From positions 198,572,935 through 198,636,934 of the forward strand of contig CP136061.1 of assembly GCA_032622095.1 (NCBI GenBank): a stretch of DNA of 64,000 nucleotides, in the 5' to 3' direction. The translations under genes were made by a program, and so were the position numbers. Within the stretch, counting starts at the first letter, position 1. Every line of letters begins with the position of its first letter. This document shows, piece by piece, positions 32,620-45,299 of this stretch. The stretch is from Siphonodentalium dalli. Its lineage: Eukaryota > Mollusca > Scaphopoda > Gadilida > Siphonodentaliidae. Under the pieces are notes generated by a model, which was given only the letters and a program-made list of their open reading frames with translations, made no database searches and was not told the origin of the DNA.

Positions 32620-34893
32620 GCTACTAGCAGGGTTACCCGGCGTTGCCCATGTTAAAACCCTCTGCATGCTGTGGATATTTGGTGGGATTAGAAGATACTC
32701 TTACTCAAAGTGCTACACGTATTCTTATGAATTGTATATCCAAATAGCATAACAAAACATGATTCTTAAACATGGAATACAAGTAGTGGCTCACATTGTA
32801 GATTGTCATTTTGTTTATCGCGATTAATCCGTTCCACCAATAAAGAAGTATTTATTAATTTACATCTCCGTATACGTCAGACGTTATGACATGAAACATG
32901 AACATCATAAACATATTAGTTCGCAAAAATAAAAGACGACAATTAGGTTTTACATATATAGAGATGTATAAACAAAATCAATCTAGTGGGTTAGACTAAG
33001 ATTTTGAGGGCACCTGGCTATCATATCTCCATGAAGATACAGTTGTTTAAAAACATGTCCAGGTGCTCCTCTGTTCATGGCGCTATATATTGGCGAAATA
33101 TTCTTAGTTTAAAAGAAATATTGCTATGTTAGTATATCAGCTACATGAGTGGTTTATTGTAAAAAAAAATTGTGGGAACTATATTGAATGGAACAGACTC
33201 AATTGTTTTATAATATATACATGATCCATTATAATATGCAATCCTATGATGGTTCGAGTTCTCCCAGTTTGCAAGAATATGTGTATTTCTTAAATAAAAT
33301 GATAAATATACGTTTAATGATTACTTATGTATCAAGATTGCTAGCTCATTGTACGTTTTAACACGCACGAGTTGATTGCTCGTATCATTTGAGAAGAAGG
33401 TGTATGAATTTGATGGTAATTGGCACTAACCATATTTTTTGTATCAGTTTTGGTGACCCCCCCTGTCCTATTTCAGACTGAAGCGGTGCCACTTTTGTCA
33501 TCATTAAACCACACACTTAGACTCATTATGGAAATGCATATATATGTACAACTGGTGAACATTGGCGAGTATACATCAAATTTAGGCCCCACATATCTCT
33601 CGCCAATACGCCACCAATTTGGCGTATCTAAACAACACGATTAGATTCCTCGTGTCACGGAGAAGAATATGTATCAATCTGGTGGAACGGAAATCGGCGC
33701 TAAATACACTGTTTATCTTTTTTGTCTCCCTCTCACCGTCTATTCATACCTGACTCGATTGGCCTCACTTGTGACATCCTTAAACTACACTATTAGACTC
33801 CTGATATCATGGAGATGACTATTTATAAGCTAATTGGCGACTAAACAAATTTTGATAAAATTTAGTGTCCACCCCACCCCCATATCTCACCCAAACAGCA
33901 CCAATATGGCGTCTGTAAATCATACGATTGGACTCCTCGTGTAATGGATAAGAATGTGTATCACTTTGGTGGAAATTGGCGCTAAACAATATTGCGTATC
34001 AATTTTGGTGCCCTGTGCCTTTCAGTGCACCCCTAACTTTTGACAGATTTAAGCCACACCATTAGACTCCTCATACCATGGGGATGATATTGTATAAGTG
34101 TGGTGGCAATCGGCGACTGAACCCATTCTTATCAAATTTAGTGCCCCCCCCCCCACAATTTTTCATCCAAACTACAGCAATTTGGCGTCTTTAAATTACA
34201 TAATAAGCTTCCTTGTATCATGGAAAAGAATATATATCAATTTGGTGGAAATCGGCACTAAAATTAGTTTTTATCAATTTTGGTTCCCCTCTCCCCTCCG
34301 TGCATCCCTGACGCGAACGGTGGCACTTTTGACATATATAAACCACACCATTATATGCCTCATATCATGGGAATGATTATATATAAGTTTCATGTCAATC
34401 GGCGACAAAAAATTGTTCTGCCCCTCCCCCTGATCTGCCCCTGATAACAACTGCGTCACTTTAGAACATTATAACAAACACCATTATCTTTCTAGTAAAA
34501 AGTTACCCCTAGTAGACCCCTTTGGTGCCATCTAGATGGCCCCTCGGCGCTAAAATTAGTTTTATCAATTTTGGTACCCCTCTCACCTTCCGCGCATCCC
34601 TGACTCGAACGGCGCCACTTTTGACATATATAAACCACACTATTATATTCCTTATATCATGGGGATTATTATATATAAGTTTCGTGGCAATCGGCGACAA
34701 AAAATATTTCTGCCCCTCCCCTTGTTCTGCCCCTGACAACAACGGCGTCACTTTAGAACATTCTAACCAGCACCATTATCTTTCTCGTAAAAATTTATCC
34801 CTAGTATACCCCTTTGGTGTCATCTAGATGGTCCCCTGTGAATTTCTATATATAGACTGACAGACATTCGCAAATATAGATATATATAGCGTG
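32620..34893 (+). mobile_element. Long repeat element with internal tandem array, copy 2
   Basis: Begins ACTAGCAGGGTTACCCGGCG and ends GACAGACATTCGCAAATATA. Closely related to 18849-21667 but shorter, with fewer array units (about 33380-34860). Both copies share TATCATATCTCCATGAAGAT and GTCCAGGTGCTCCTCTG-like words in the unique part. It lies in intron 1. Confidence 0.7.
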
Positions 34894-35655
34894 TATCGGT
34901 ATTCCAATGAATCCTATATGTATATTATGTCCATTTATAGCTCTGTGCTAACAAAAGTGACACTTTATATATAATCAAATGCATGTATACCACTGGTAAA
35001 CTTTTATCGCTATTAACATTAGTATATACATTCCGCTTGTTCGCGCGGTTTGCTTTGATTCCCAGAAAGAACACTAGGCCACAGCATACATATTCACAAC
35101 AACAAAAAGGTCCAAATGGATTGCTGAAAGTTTGTTCTTTGATTGGATAAATGGTCGGTGACTTCATGTGTGCGTTTTCGATGCTCGTTTCTAAATGTCA
35201 CCCCTCGCCGGACGTTATCACAGTAGACTCTGTCCTTCTGAGGATCACAACTTGTTCAAATCCACGACATCACACATATTACAGATGGTCGTCATCTATA
35301 GGGGTTAAATTTTAATTGGAAGATACCTGATGAAAATATAGTCCAGGAATAAGTTTGAAGGGGTGTGGTAATAGATGTACCTTAAAGGCACGTGCGGCCT
35401 TAATTGTCGAAATATTCATATTTGTTCCAAACACCGTAAACAGAAAAACATTAAAACGCGTACAGTTCCGTTCATATATACCATGACCATCGCGTAAACA
35501 GCATGTTATCATAAGGACCTACTATATTTTACCTAAGCAAAAGCCTGATTGTGTTACAGAAGACAGCACAATGCTACTGGCTAATCACGCACACATGGCA
35601 TAAACGCTCTTTATTAGTTCCATATCATGTATTCACCAACAAAGAACGATCTTTA
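34894..35655. other. Intron 1 segment, no gene seen
   Basis: No supported exon. A minus-strand frame near 35230-35180 (CDPQKDRVYCDN) looks protein-like but has no in-phase splice acceptor. Confidence 0.4.
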
Positions 35656-35885
35656 TGTTTACCATCATAATATAAACAAACACCAGAAAAGTAACTTTTT
35701 ACGCTTTTGTTTACATAACAATGGTCAAACATATGACCATAACATACTGTTTATGCGATATTTCTTATTTGTATACGGACAAAGTCTATCTACATTTTGA
35801 TGTTCTTTCTGTTTGTGGCGGTTTTTGACGGGTGGAGATATTTTCACAGGATACCCACCGCCAAGGCCAACCGTGTCTTTAACCA
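35656..35885. mobile_element. Partial copy of the 56503-56884 MITE
   Basis: Right half only: TTTTGTTTACATAACAATGG, ACATACTGTTTATGCGATAT, TCTTTCTGTTTGTGGCGGTT and TACCCACCGCCAAGGCCAAC, then CGTGTCTTTAA. The words match the 3' arm of the hairpin element at 56.5-56.9 kb. Confidence 0.6.
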
Positions 35886-35919
35886 TCCATGATGGACCTT
35901 CCTGGAAGTTTGCGAAAAC

Positions 35920-36110
35920 CATGTGCCAATGCATAGAGAGACTTGCATATATAAGAGAATGCATTGGCCTATCAATGTTTACCTTAACATTGTAAGCAAG
36001 TGCATTTTCGTATATATGTGAGACTCCCTATTGGAGACTCGCATACATAAGTGAATGCACTGGCAGATGGTCATTAATGCTGCACCAGCGAAGCTCCCGT
36101 CGTGAAAGGG
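35920..36110. mobile_element. Decayed relative of the TTAA MITE
   Basis: Contains GCCAATGCATAGAGAGACTT, CATATATAAGAGAATGCATT and GGAGACTCGCATACATAAGT palindrome halves, and ends GAAAGGG before the TTAA that also begins the next element. One arm is degraded. Confidence 0.6.
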
Positions 36111-36114
36111 TTAA

Positions 36115-36506
36115 CCCTTTACCCAACAAACCGGCCAAAACCGGCCAAATAAAGCTTCAACAGCCTAAAATATCTTCGGTCTGTCTCAATAGAACCATAC
36201 AAATATGGATATCATTGGAACCGGCTCCTTGACCACATTGTGATAGTTACAGTTATGCCCTGTGCCAATGCATTCTCTTATATATGCCAGTCGACCATAG
36301 GTCGCCTCGCATATATAAGAGAATGCATTGGCCTAAACAAAATCTTTTTTTAACACTTTTTACCATTTTTTCTTACATTCTTTAACAATTTTATAATTTT
36401 TAATGTGTTAAGCCAATGCATTCTCTTATATATGCGAGGCGACCTATGGTCGACTCGCATATATAAGAGAATGCATTGGCACAGGGCCCTTCTGTTGGGT
36501 AAAGGG
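36115..36506. mobile_element. TTAA-flanked MITE (piggyBac-like), copy 2
   Basis: TTAA at 36111-36114 and 36507-36510; ends CCCTTTACCCAACA and TGTTGGGTAAAGGG. Nearly the same as 23541-23933 in both sequence and internal double palindrome. It lies in intron 1, about 110 bases past the donor of exon 1. Confidence 0.88.
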
Positions 36507-36617
36507 TTAAGTTAGTTCAATGTGGGTATCGATGACTTCGTGTACCTCATCACAGTGCAAGCCAGAAATCTAGCTTGAATAATATGAGATCTATCCATCA
36601 ACAATGACGTAACTCAC

Positions 36618-36678
36618 CATATAAAACGCTGAACGTCAAGACAAATAACAAGGAATACAACAACCACCCTTTATCCAT
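36618..36678 (-). CDS. Exon 1: start codon and signal peptide
   Basis: The ATG at 36678-36676 has a favourable context (GCGATGG). It encodes MDKGWLLYSLLFVL followed by TFSVLY, a positively charged start and hydrophobic core of a secretory signal peptide. The coding part is 61 bases and ends in phase 1 at a GTGAGT donor (36617), exactly what the TSP1 exons need. Linking it to the TSP1 exons 12.5 kb away is inference from strand, phase and the lack of another candidate start. Confidence 0.7.
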
Positions 36679-36760
36679 CGCTTGCTTTGAACAGACCCTG
36701 TTATCACACTGAGGTAAAGATATCGAATAAGTTAATATGGTCCATGCTCTTTCCTTATAT
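36679..36760 (-). promoter_or_regulatory. 5' leader and possible core promoter
   Basis: Upstream of the ATG the minus strand has about 45 bases of leader (TTACCTCAGTGTGATAACAG) and, near 36760-36750, GGATATAAGGAAAGAG, which could act as a TATA-like element. The TSS is not determinable. Confidence 0.3.
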
Positions 36761-38600
36761 CCGTTAACTCACGTTGATAACACAGCTATAAACCTCAGAA
36801 TCACATGACGTCTTCGTCGCGTATACACGAGTCAATGACATAATTATATGCAGACATTTTATCAGGCTATTTTAATTCTAATTCACGTTATAGGTGGGTG
36901 AATAGATATGGCCCAGCCAGCATGAATTGGACATATACAATTTTTCGCCTATGCCGCGGTTGACACATGTTTTTGTTCTCAGATAAGCGCACGTCATATA
37001 GTTGTGTGTATAGTAGGTATACAGCAAAATACTCATCTGTCTGGACAGTCTGGTCTACTATGCTCTGTACAAAACCGTACAACTAAACTGCGCGTGTACA
37101 TAAAGGAAGGCTAGGTATACTTTAAATAACACCCTCTTGGTCTATGAATAGATTTCAAATGCTCTTTATCTCAGTGAATACACAAATTCTCCTATTATAC
37201 ACACAGTGTTCCCGTGACATTTTACGTAGTTTACTATTGTGTGTGATAAATCGTCCGCAAAGTAAGTCAGTCTTGTTGTATAGTGCGTGCAACCTCTTAA
37301 ATAAGAATGCAAATCAGAGTTGACATTATAAAACTATATTATCTCTATAGTATGTGTGCATAAAATAATGAAATCGAACATATGGACCCATTCATAGGAA
37401 GATTTGAAGTTAAAACTATAGTTCTACCAGGTTCTCCCTAATAAAAATATCGTCTTAACAAAGAACATTCATCCTTCGAAGAAAACAGTAAATATTACAA
37501 AAAAGTTCGTAACCATGTGCCTTTAAAGTTTAAACGCATGCTATTTACTCATTTCCATATGGATGCAACTTAGTCGGGGAAATTATTGGGAGCGTGGAAG
37601 CCAAATTAAGGACATTATTACGCCATATGGGTGCATACTGCCAGATTGATCTGGCAGTGTCCATGGAGCTATGGGGATGCTCGCAGAACATTTGTCATTA
37701 GTGAGACATCAAGTATAATTTGCAGAAGATGTAATTTAATTTCGGTAAATATAAAACAAACTGTTTTAATCACATACGCCAAATATTGCGACTAATCAAA
37801 AAAGCGGAATGACGATAAATAGGTAACGGAAACAACTTCGATAAGAAAGGATTAATCAACAATGCCCGACATTGTATATACATGTATGATATATATCGTC
37901 TAATAATATATAATAATCAAATAGTAACATATGTTGACGAATAAAACTTTCATTAAAAAATAGGAGCTTTCTGTAATAACATACTCGCTATACTGCGTAC
38001 CGGTTATACATTGTGCAGGATGTATGTATTAGCGGATGTTTTTCGCGGATGTCTCATTGTTGTAGTGTGTAACTTTTATGACCGCGTTAATTGCTTTCGA
38101 TAGTTAGTTTTATTTCGGGAACACAATGCATAATATAACAGCTAACATTGCTGATGAAGTATGCCGATGTTGGAATGGAGATTACATATCGTATTGTGAA
38201 GTATCGGGGTGTATTTAATCCGATTAGTAGATTTTTGGACCGCATTTAGAGGCTTTCTGGTGTGGTGAATGAGAAACCTTCAGTTGGTGTAATAATTTGA
38301 AAGATTAGTTGATTTAACGGAATTCTGAAGTGGCGCGTTCATGAAACCAATATATGTTATATTATATATAATGATATGCTTACTAATATGATCATGAGGG
38401 CGTTCGTTACCATTTCTGACTACGGTTTTCTTGTCTTCCTTGTCTGGGAGTGGAACACAGATGCACATCCATGCAGGCGCTCAACTTCATCCCGTTTTAT
38501 TAAAACAATCAAAATTATACAACACATCATATCAATAAGCATACCAATCTATTAATAGAACGGTGGGATAATAAGCAGCACTCGATCAGAAACGCCCACA
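36761..38600. other. Upstream region, no gene seen
   Basis: No recognisable coding frame or RNA. A small stem at about 37645-37660 (CTGCCAGATTGATCTGGCAG). This would be the 5' flank of the TSP1 gene. Confidence 0.45.
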
Positions 38601-38804
38601 ATCCCGAAGGCATCTAAGATAGGATAGGATAGTATATTCTATTTCAATATGTATATTATCAATATTTAAATAATAAAGGCTAGTTATATTATATTATATA
38701 TTTCGGAGGAGACATGGTCATGATAGACTATCTTAATGTCACCACCTTAACGATAAATAGATGCTATGATGGGGGGGTCAAGTTTTCTTGTTTAAAGATG
38801 AATA

Positions 38805-38985
38805 ATCCGAATTAACGCTCGCAAATTAATATTTCCTTGGCTTTTGTGGTAAAAAATAGTTGATTCGAGTCGAGGAACACACACATCAAAGCTCAGAGTG
38901 ATCAGATATCGATTTTTTAAATAAATAATTTTTCAGCCCCCCCCCCCCCCACCCATAATTTTAACTGGAGTCGACGAGAAGACCG
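38805..38985. repeat. Dispersed repeat, second copy of 25230-25395
   Basis: TTGATTCGAGTCGAGGAA, CAAAGCTCAGAG and GATATCGATTTTTT in the same order as at 25.2-25.4 kb, interrupted by a poly-C run at 38938-38951. Confidence 0.6.
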
Positions 38986-39190
38986 CCTCGGACCAAATTG
39001 CGGATGAAGATGGATAACTTTAAAATCAAGGGCTTTTTTGTGTCAGATATTTGACGAACCGGGAAAAATTTCGTGGAACAAAATGTTGATAAATAACAGG
39101 TTTCGGGCAATTTTATACTATAGTTGACTATGGTTAGCATTATTTTTGGGCAATTACTCGATTCTGATAACTGAAGCGCAATTTCAAAAA

Positions 39191-39212
39191 ATGTTGTTGT
39201 TGTTGCTATTGC

Positions 39213-39246
<34 letters not shown>

Positions 39247-39257
39247 GCTGTTGTTGG
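39191..39257. repeat. GTT/TTG trinucleotide repeat
   Basis: About 20 TTG units with a few interruptions. It would read as poly-leucine but has no gene context. Confidence 0.9.
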
Positions 39258-40283
39258 GATCTGATGACATGGGGACCATCGAATCGGATTCAGTACATTT
39301 TATGCAATGCTATATTTATGTTTACAATTGTGGTTGAATGCATGTACATTTATCATATATATGCAGCTGTAATGTCCTCGGTGACCCAAACCGTTTAAGG
39401 TACATATATTTAGTGCATTTGACGTAATTATGAAGCACAGCAGTGGCAAACCAGGTTTGATTCCCGATACAGGCATATTCGTGATCAACACAACGACAGG
39501 GGAACGAATGTCATGGAACCGCATGCGTGGATAAGTTTAGAAGGGTCCATGAGTTAGTTTAAACATATTTTATTAGCAAAAATAGCTGATTGGATTGGGG
39601 CACAAGTTATTGCCAACTTAAGGGTCCATGAGTTATGTGCAGATCCTTGATTTCCCGGTGAACTGTTACCTCTCCGTATGCGGTCGGTTTGTTGATTTAT
39701 TGGGACAAATCGTAAAACAGCCAATATGTCATTTCACATCATGTTTATGGCTGGAGGAAAGAACGTGCAGATGGTTAATTTTACCGGGAAAGTACGCCAT
39801 TGCAAACGTAAACCATCGGCCCACGGAAAACAACTGACATACTTATAATTCAATTCCATTATTTATTGGACAGCCAAGAAGCGTGATACATGACATAAAC
39901 AAACATACAAACATAATGAGAGTCACACCCCGGTAGAAACAAATTATCGGCGGAACAATTCTATACTATCATAATTAGTATACCCCTATTTTATTTTTGA
40001 AACCGATATGCCTGTTTATAACACATCATTATATGCATGTGACACGCCGATATCCATAATTATTTTTAAAATTGTTGCATGCATGAATCAAACAACTGTA
40101 GTACATTGATTCATGCACGCAACAATTTGCATGCAGCCGAATGCTTCATGATTGTTGTATTTAATGTCATTTTACCCAAACACCCACAACAAACGACTCG
40201 GACCACAGGGGGCTTGTATATAACGCGCTCCGCTGCTGCTTGCCCCTATAGCACTGCCCATATGCGCCGTCCCTATATATATA
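39258..40283. other. Intergenic, no gene seen
   Basis: A short inverted repeat at 40076-40122 (TGCATGCATGAATCA pairs with TGATTCATGCACGCA). A tRNA B-box-like GGTTTGATTCC at about 39452 is not part of a cloverleaf. Confidence 0.4.
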
Positions 40284-42556
40284 TATACCCGTCTGCTTTA
40301 CGTCATGTTATAGAGAGAGACTAAGAGACTAGTAGTCTGGTCGTTGAAGCATTGGACCTAGAACAAATTGTTTACAAGCTGTTTTTGGTGTCATATTGTC
40401 GGGCAGAATGTAGGGAACAACATATCCAAAATCCGCTAAAATCCGCTTTGGGGAAAATTCTCTATTGAAGATGGCGTCCATAATGACTGTTGTTATCTGA
40501 AAATACTGAATTCTGCGGCAGGTGTTCCAATTAATGCCAAATTCGTAATAAATTGAAATATACACATACATTGCTTAGTCGTAAACCATACATGTAGAAT
40601 ATTTTTCCCAAAATGGCCACCAAAATGGACAAAATCGAATGAAATTTACATTTAGTGCAAAATTGAATAGCTAGTCCTATACGAGTGAACAAACGCTCGA
40701 ATATTGCGAGGAAGAATGACTACAAGTATAAGAGAAACTATTGATTAGAGATGTACGAATTCTTTCTGATGTATCTCGCGAGAGAGCAATCGAAATCAGG
40801 GTCTTGTGGAACGGTTAAATCTGGACTTTTGGGCGAAAAGAAACGGAAAAATGACGCAGTTTTATCTGTACCGCTAATCTTGAATCGTGTGATATATGTA
40901 TAATTAAACAGCTAAACGGGATTTAGTAGGGATGTATTGACTATGCGGCCTTTCTCTAGAATCAGAAATATATGTATTCAGAGCAGTCTCACGAATGAGA
41001 CCGATCACCATTTATTTTGATATCTACGGTATAAAATCTTAAAAAATTAATTGCTATAAAACGGTATGAATTATGTTCATATTGTACTGGGGAGAATGCG
41101 TAGATACTATTGTACGTGTCTCAAAATAGTAGTTATAGTTGCCTCAGATCAAGTGATAAAACACGAATATTTCGCTTTTATCACAAGAATGCGTGATGGT
41201 GTACCATGAACTAAATTTATTAAATCACAAATGAGTAACCTAGACTGTCTTCAATAAATTCAAAACTTGACCAAAATTGCCTACATAATCTGTGACAGAG
41301 ACTGTGTTTATACCTGGAAATTATATTTGGTTGAATTCACCAAGGCCACATCTACGCGAAACTTACTACGTTGTCTTCAACCGCATCACCGCGTTTACCC
41401 ATTTTCCATTATGTTACATATGTCTGTTGCACACAGAACCACAACTAACAATATTGGGTGAATGTTAAACGTTGGAATAACATCTTAAACGATGATCACC
41501 TGATATTTAGCACGATTACGTGGGTGGTAATGGTAATATATTTTCAAACAAAAATATACTGAAAACTAATAGTGTGCATTGCGCTGTAGCTTATTATAGT
41601 TGTAAAGTGGCCACTGAAGTAATTTTAACAAAATTGTCTACTAAGAAAGCGGGTTGATAGCAGAATGAAAATTAGTCTTACATACAATGTACTATGTACA
41701 CTCTCTTTGACCTGGTGAGATTCGGTGCTAATCCATTGAAGATATGAGTGTTTCTTTACAGTATAATAACCATTGCGACATACGTGTATCGTTTATTATC
41801 ACCGGGAGTGTTGACAATTCCGGAAATATAACTAGTATTTATACCTCTAGAGTATGCACTTAAATTTCGGCGTTGCATTCAATATTTAATCACCATGCCG
41901 AATGAAACTACCATGCACTGTGAGGCGAAACATTAGTTCGTGTGTTGCATGCACGAGCAATTTTTGTTTTGCCCAACAGTTGGATGTTGGATAAGCAGAA
42001 CACCCAAACGTTAAAGACGTAAATCATTGGGGGGTTGACTTGCTGTGCAGTGACCGATGATCCTTCAGATTTATCTGTTTTAATAATGTGTGTACCTTTA
42101 AAGATATTTAACAACCGACTTGTATATTGCCAATACGTATTTCACTCTTATGTGGTTACCCAATATGTTGCTTTCTACGTGGTATGGTTTGGAGTTGCGG
42201 CCATTTTGACAGCCATTTCATGGCAACGATTGTATAATTTTCTGTCCGTGTCACTCTACTCGCTCCCACATTCTAATTTAACACAAACTGATATAACGGC
42301 ATAATTCTGATGCCACTATATATCGTATAATGACTTATATCGAGAACTGATGTAGCATAGACAACCATGTTGGACGTCATCGTGGATAACAAAGTTTCCC
42401 CAACGCGGATTTTTTCGGATTTTGGATATGTTGTTCCTGATGCTTTTCCGCGTCGAATGACACCGAAAACAGCTTGTAAACAATTTGTTCTAGGTTCACC
42501 TCAAAATCGAGTCTCAACGACCAGACTATAGCTTGACGTAAATCAGGCGGGTATAT
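40284..42556 (+). mobile_element. DNA transposon with roughly 180-bp inverted ends (family member A)
   Basis: The left arm runs ATATACCCGTCTGCTTTACG, TAGTCTGGTCGTTGA, GAACAAATTGTTTACAAGCT; the right arm carries their reverse complements and ends TGACGTAAATCAGGCGGGTA. Two diverged relatives lie at 44380-46560 (inverted) and about 47135-48575. Member A lacks the MITEs seen in the other two and gives their empty sites. No recognisable transposase; a hydrophobic frame near 42180-42280 (GVAAILTAISW) is shared by all three. Confidence 0.72.
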
Positions 42557-44379
42557 GTTTTTTTTTTAAATGTTTATTACCCAAAGATATACATATATAA
42601 GCGGTCATTTTGCATACAGGAGTGCAACTGTTTAAACCCACGCTTGTATAATTTGAATGTTCTGATAGCTTTCGAACCACAATCTAGTGTACAGCTTTCC
42701 TTTTTTAAATTTGTTACCTTAATGTAGCTAACCCTCTTTAAACATTAAACACCTTGATTTAATTAATTTCAAAAGCGATCGATTACAAACTGCAATAGCA
42801 TGCACTCCATGCAACAATTTTCTGGACGTTCGTAATCACATAAGTTTCTCTGAACGAGTTTACCAATAAATCACATTTGTGAGGTAATGTTGCTTCTGTG
42901 TGACGCATTTTCCAAATAACAAACATATAGTTCTGTGTCCCCAACATTTACTTATTTTGAAGAGCATTTTGTGAAAATCCATGTGTCATGGTAAAGTATT
43001 AGACAATCATTTCATATATTTTCACTCCGATCTTTACAACTTAAAGCATATTAAAAGTTATGGCCTGTATCACACATTTGAGTATCTGATGAACCAATAG
43101 CCACATTCAGATGTTATTATAGCGAAGAGCTCTTACACAACCAATGGAAATTAAAATATTCTGCATGGCTGTTCATCGCAATAGACCCATCGCCATACAG
43201 CCACAGACCATATATAACAAAGACAAAACAAAAATATTGGGATGAAGTTTATAGAAATATAATCATCGTCTGAATCTTTTATGTCATCGTCCATGTCTGA
43301 ATCTTGACTTTTAATGTACATTCCAATGAGTACATCTCTTGAATTTGCCCATTGCTTCGTCCGCTTCCCATTTACTATTATATCCAAGTTTGGTCAGTCG
43401 CTCCATCTTCTTCATGATTGTGTTATGTATGGGTGATTTATGCAGGCGATGCTGATATTCTATCAAACGTTTATTTATTTGTGTGTGTTGTCGATGGGAA
43501 CCGAATCAATGCAAACCTGGTATAAATCCAAAATAAATTGTTATATGTTTCATGTATGATCTAAAGGGAGCGGATGTCCATATAAGTTTTACATAACTTG
43601 TCCTCCAATCCCTTATATGTAATGTATTCTTTATAATACTAATAAAAATATGCAGACAAGTTGTCCCTCGCGACAAGCGAGTTTAACAGTTTATAGTTCC
43701 GATATGTATATATCTGATATTGTTGCCGACAATACAAAATTAAATTTATATCAATAAATGTAAGTAGTTTGAGATTGCTTATTGCTATGTACAGCGCTTT
43801 GTCCGCTGGACGCATTGTCTGAACGCGAAGGGTGGTCCATTGAATAATACAACGCTCTTCATTTTCACTCCGACTGTAAAAGGCGAATGCAGCAAACACA
43901 TCACTTGATATGCTGGAGCCTGCAAATTAGTAGCAAACAAGAGTTGGATTGTCGCCCGGTGCATATATATACCCCCTTGGTGCATACAGCAAATGCTAGG
44001 CATGCCCAAAGTAGAAGTAACAGGACCATGACCTTGTTTGATCACATCAACGGATCCTTTTATTTAAAAGCTGTCTTTGTACTGAATATATCCACCCAAT
44101 TCAATTGACATTGAGATATGATGACCCATGGTTCAGACTCGTGCGGACAGACACATATCAACATTTATCTATCTAAACAGAGGTGATTAGCCATATAATG
44201 AATAATAAAAACAAAACTAATTAAAACAGCGTTGAAAGTCCTCATTATGGTCAAAATTCGTGCCAAATGTCATTGAGATATAATATCCCGTGACAGATAA
44301 ATCATTATTTCCCGTGACTGAGAAAAATAATTATTTCCCGATATAGGCTGGTCATTTAGTCATTTGAAGCCTGAATATC
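42557..44379. other. Intergenic, no gene seen
   Basis: AT-rich. The only notable frame is a minus-strand one near 43387-43151 with an acidic stretch (DSDMDDDIKDSDDD) and a hydrophobic segment. It lacks a family match or splice context and is not called. Confidence 0.45.
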
Positions 44380-44674
44380 TCCTTTATAACATATCCAAAA
44401 TCCGCTTTGATCATTTTTTTACAGCGATTTTAAAAATGCCCATATTCCGGCCATTGGAAGTAGGGTGTTTTTTTAATCAGAGTATTGGGGCGAATAGAGT
44501 GACACGGACAGAAAATAATGCAATAGCGGCCACGACATGGCTGTCAAAATGGCCGCAACTCCAAACCATGCCACGACGAAACAAACATTTTGGATAACCA
44601 TCTAGAAGTGAACATTCGTATTGGTAATTTACAAGTATATTGCTATATATCTTTAAAGGTACACATATCATTAA

Positions 44675-45035
44675 CCCTTTACCCAACAGAACGGCCCTGT
44701 GCCAATGCATTCTCGTATGTATGCGAGTCGACCATAGGTCGCCTCGCATATATAAGAGAATGCATTGGGTTTACACATTAAAAATTATAAAATTGTTAAA
44801 GAATGTAAAAAAAATGGTCCAATGCATTCTCTTATATATGCGAGGCGACCTATGGTCGACTCGCATATATAAGAGAGTGCATTGGCACAGGGCATAACTG
44901 TAACCATCACAATGTGGTTAATGAGCCGGTTCCAATGATATCCATATTTGTATGGTTTTATTGAGACAGACCCAAGATAATTTAGGCTGTTGCAGCTTTA
45001 TTTGGCCGTTTTTGGCCGGTTTGTTGGGTAAAGGG
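44675..45035. mobile_element. TTAA-flanked MITE (piggyBac-like), copy 3
   Basis: TTAA at 44671-44674 and 45036-45039; inverted relative to copies 1 and 2. Members A (GTTTTAATAATG) and C (GTTTTAATGATC) of the host transposon have a single TTAA at the matching place, so both the insertion and its target duplication are visible. Confidence 0.92.
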
Positions 45036-45299
45036 TTAACACAGATCCATCTCAAGGATTTATTTGTCATTGCAACGAAGTTAAAACCCAACGATTTACG
45101 TCTTTATAACTGTTCGGGATTCATTCTGCTTCGGGATTCATTCCAGTAGTCGGGCCAATACTAATAATTTGGGACATGCATGGAACTACAGTATGTGGTA
45201 GTTTCAATCGGAATAATGATTGGGTTTTTAATGTAAAGCAGAAACTGAAGTTCATACCCTTGCCATATAATACTAGTTACATTTCCCGATTTTTCAACA

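Larger units (their letters stand above)
4048..36678 (-). other. Gene model: TSP1-repeat, ten-cysteine, putatively GPI-anchored protein
   Basis: Exons in transcript order: 36678-36618, 24136-23993, 15256-15116, 13512-13378, 8914-8759, 6222-5935 and 4220-4048. All internal exons are phase 1-1 with AG/GT borders, so they splice in frame to 366 codons including the stop. Domain order: signal peptide, TSP1 x4, ten-Cys domain, Thr/Pro linker, hydrophobic C-terminus. TSP1 modules commonly sit in phase 1-1 exons, which supports the model. An extra Arg/Ser-rich exon (26207-26040) and a weaker one (31665-31588) also fit. The product is predicted to be extracellular and membrane-tethered; its function is unknown. 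A closer family such as ADAMTS-like or semaphorin-5-like is not supported, because no other domain of those families was found. Confidence 0.8.

Noticed and set aside
35176-35260. Minus-strand peptide CDPQKDRVYCDNVRRGVTFRN resembling an extracellular exon
   Set aside because: No acceptor in the required phase and no downstream donor; the cysteine pattern is incomplete.
39446-39462. tRNA B-box-like GGTTTGATTCC
   Set aside because: No matching A box or cloverleaf on the same strand.
43151-43387. Minus-strand frame with an acidic stretch and a hydrophobic segment
   Set aside because: No family motif, no splice context, and low-complexity composition; likely chance.
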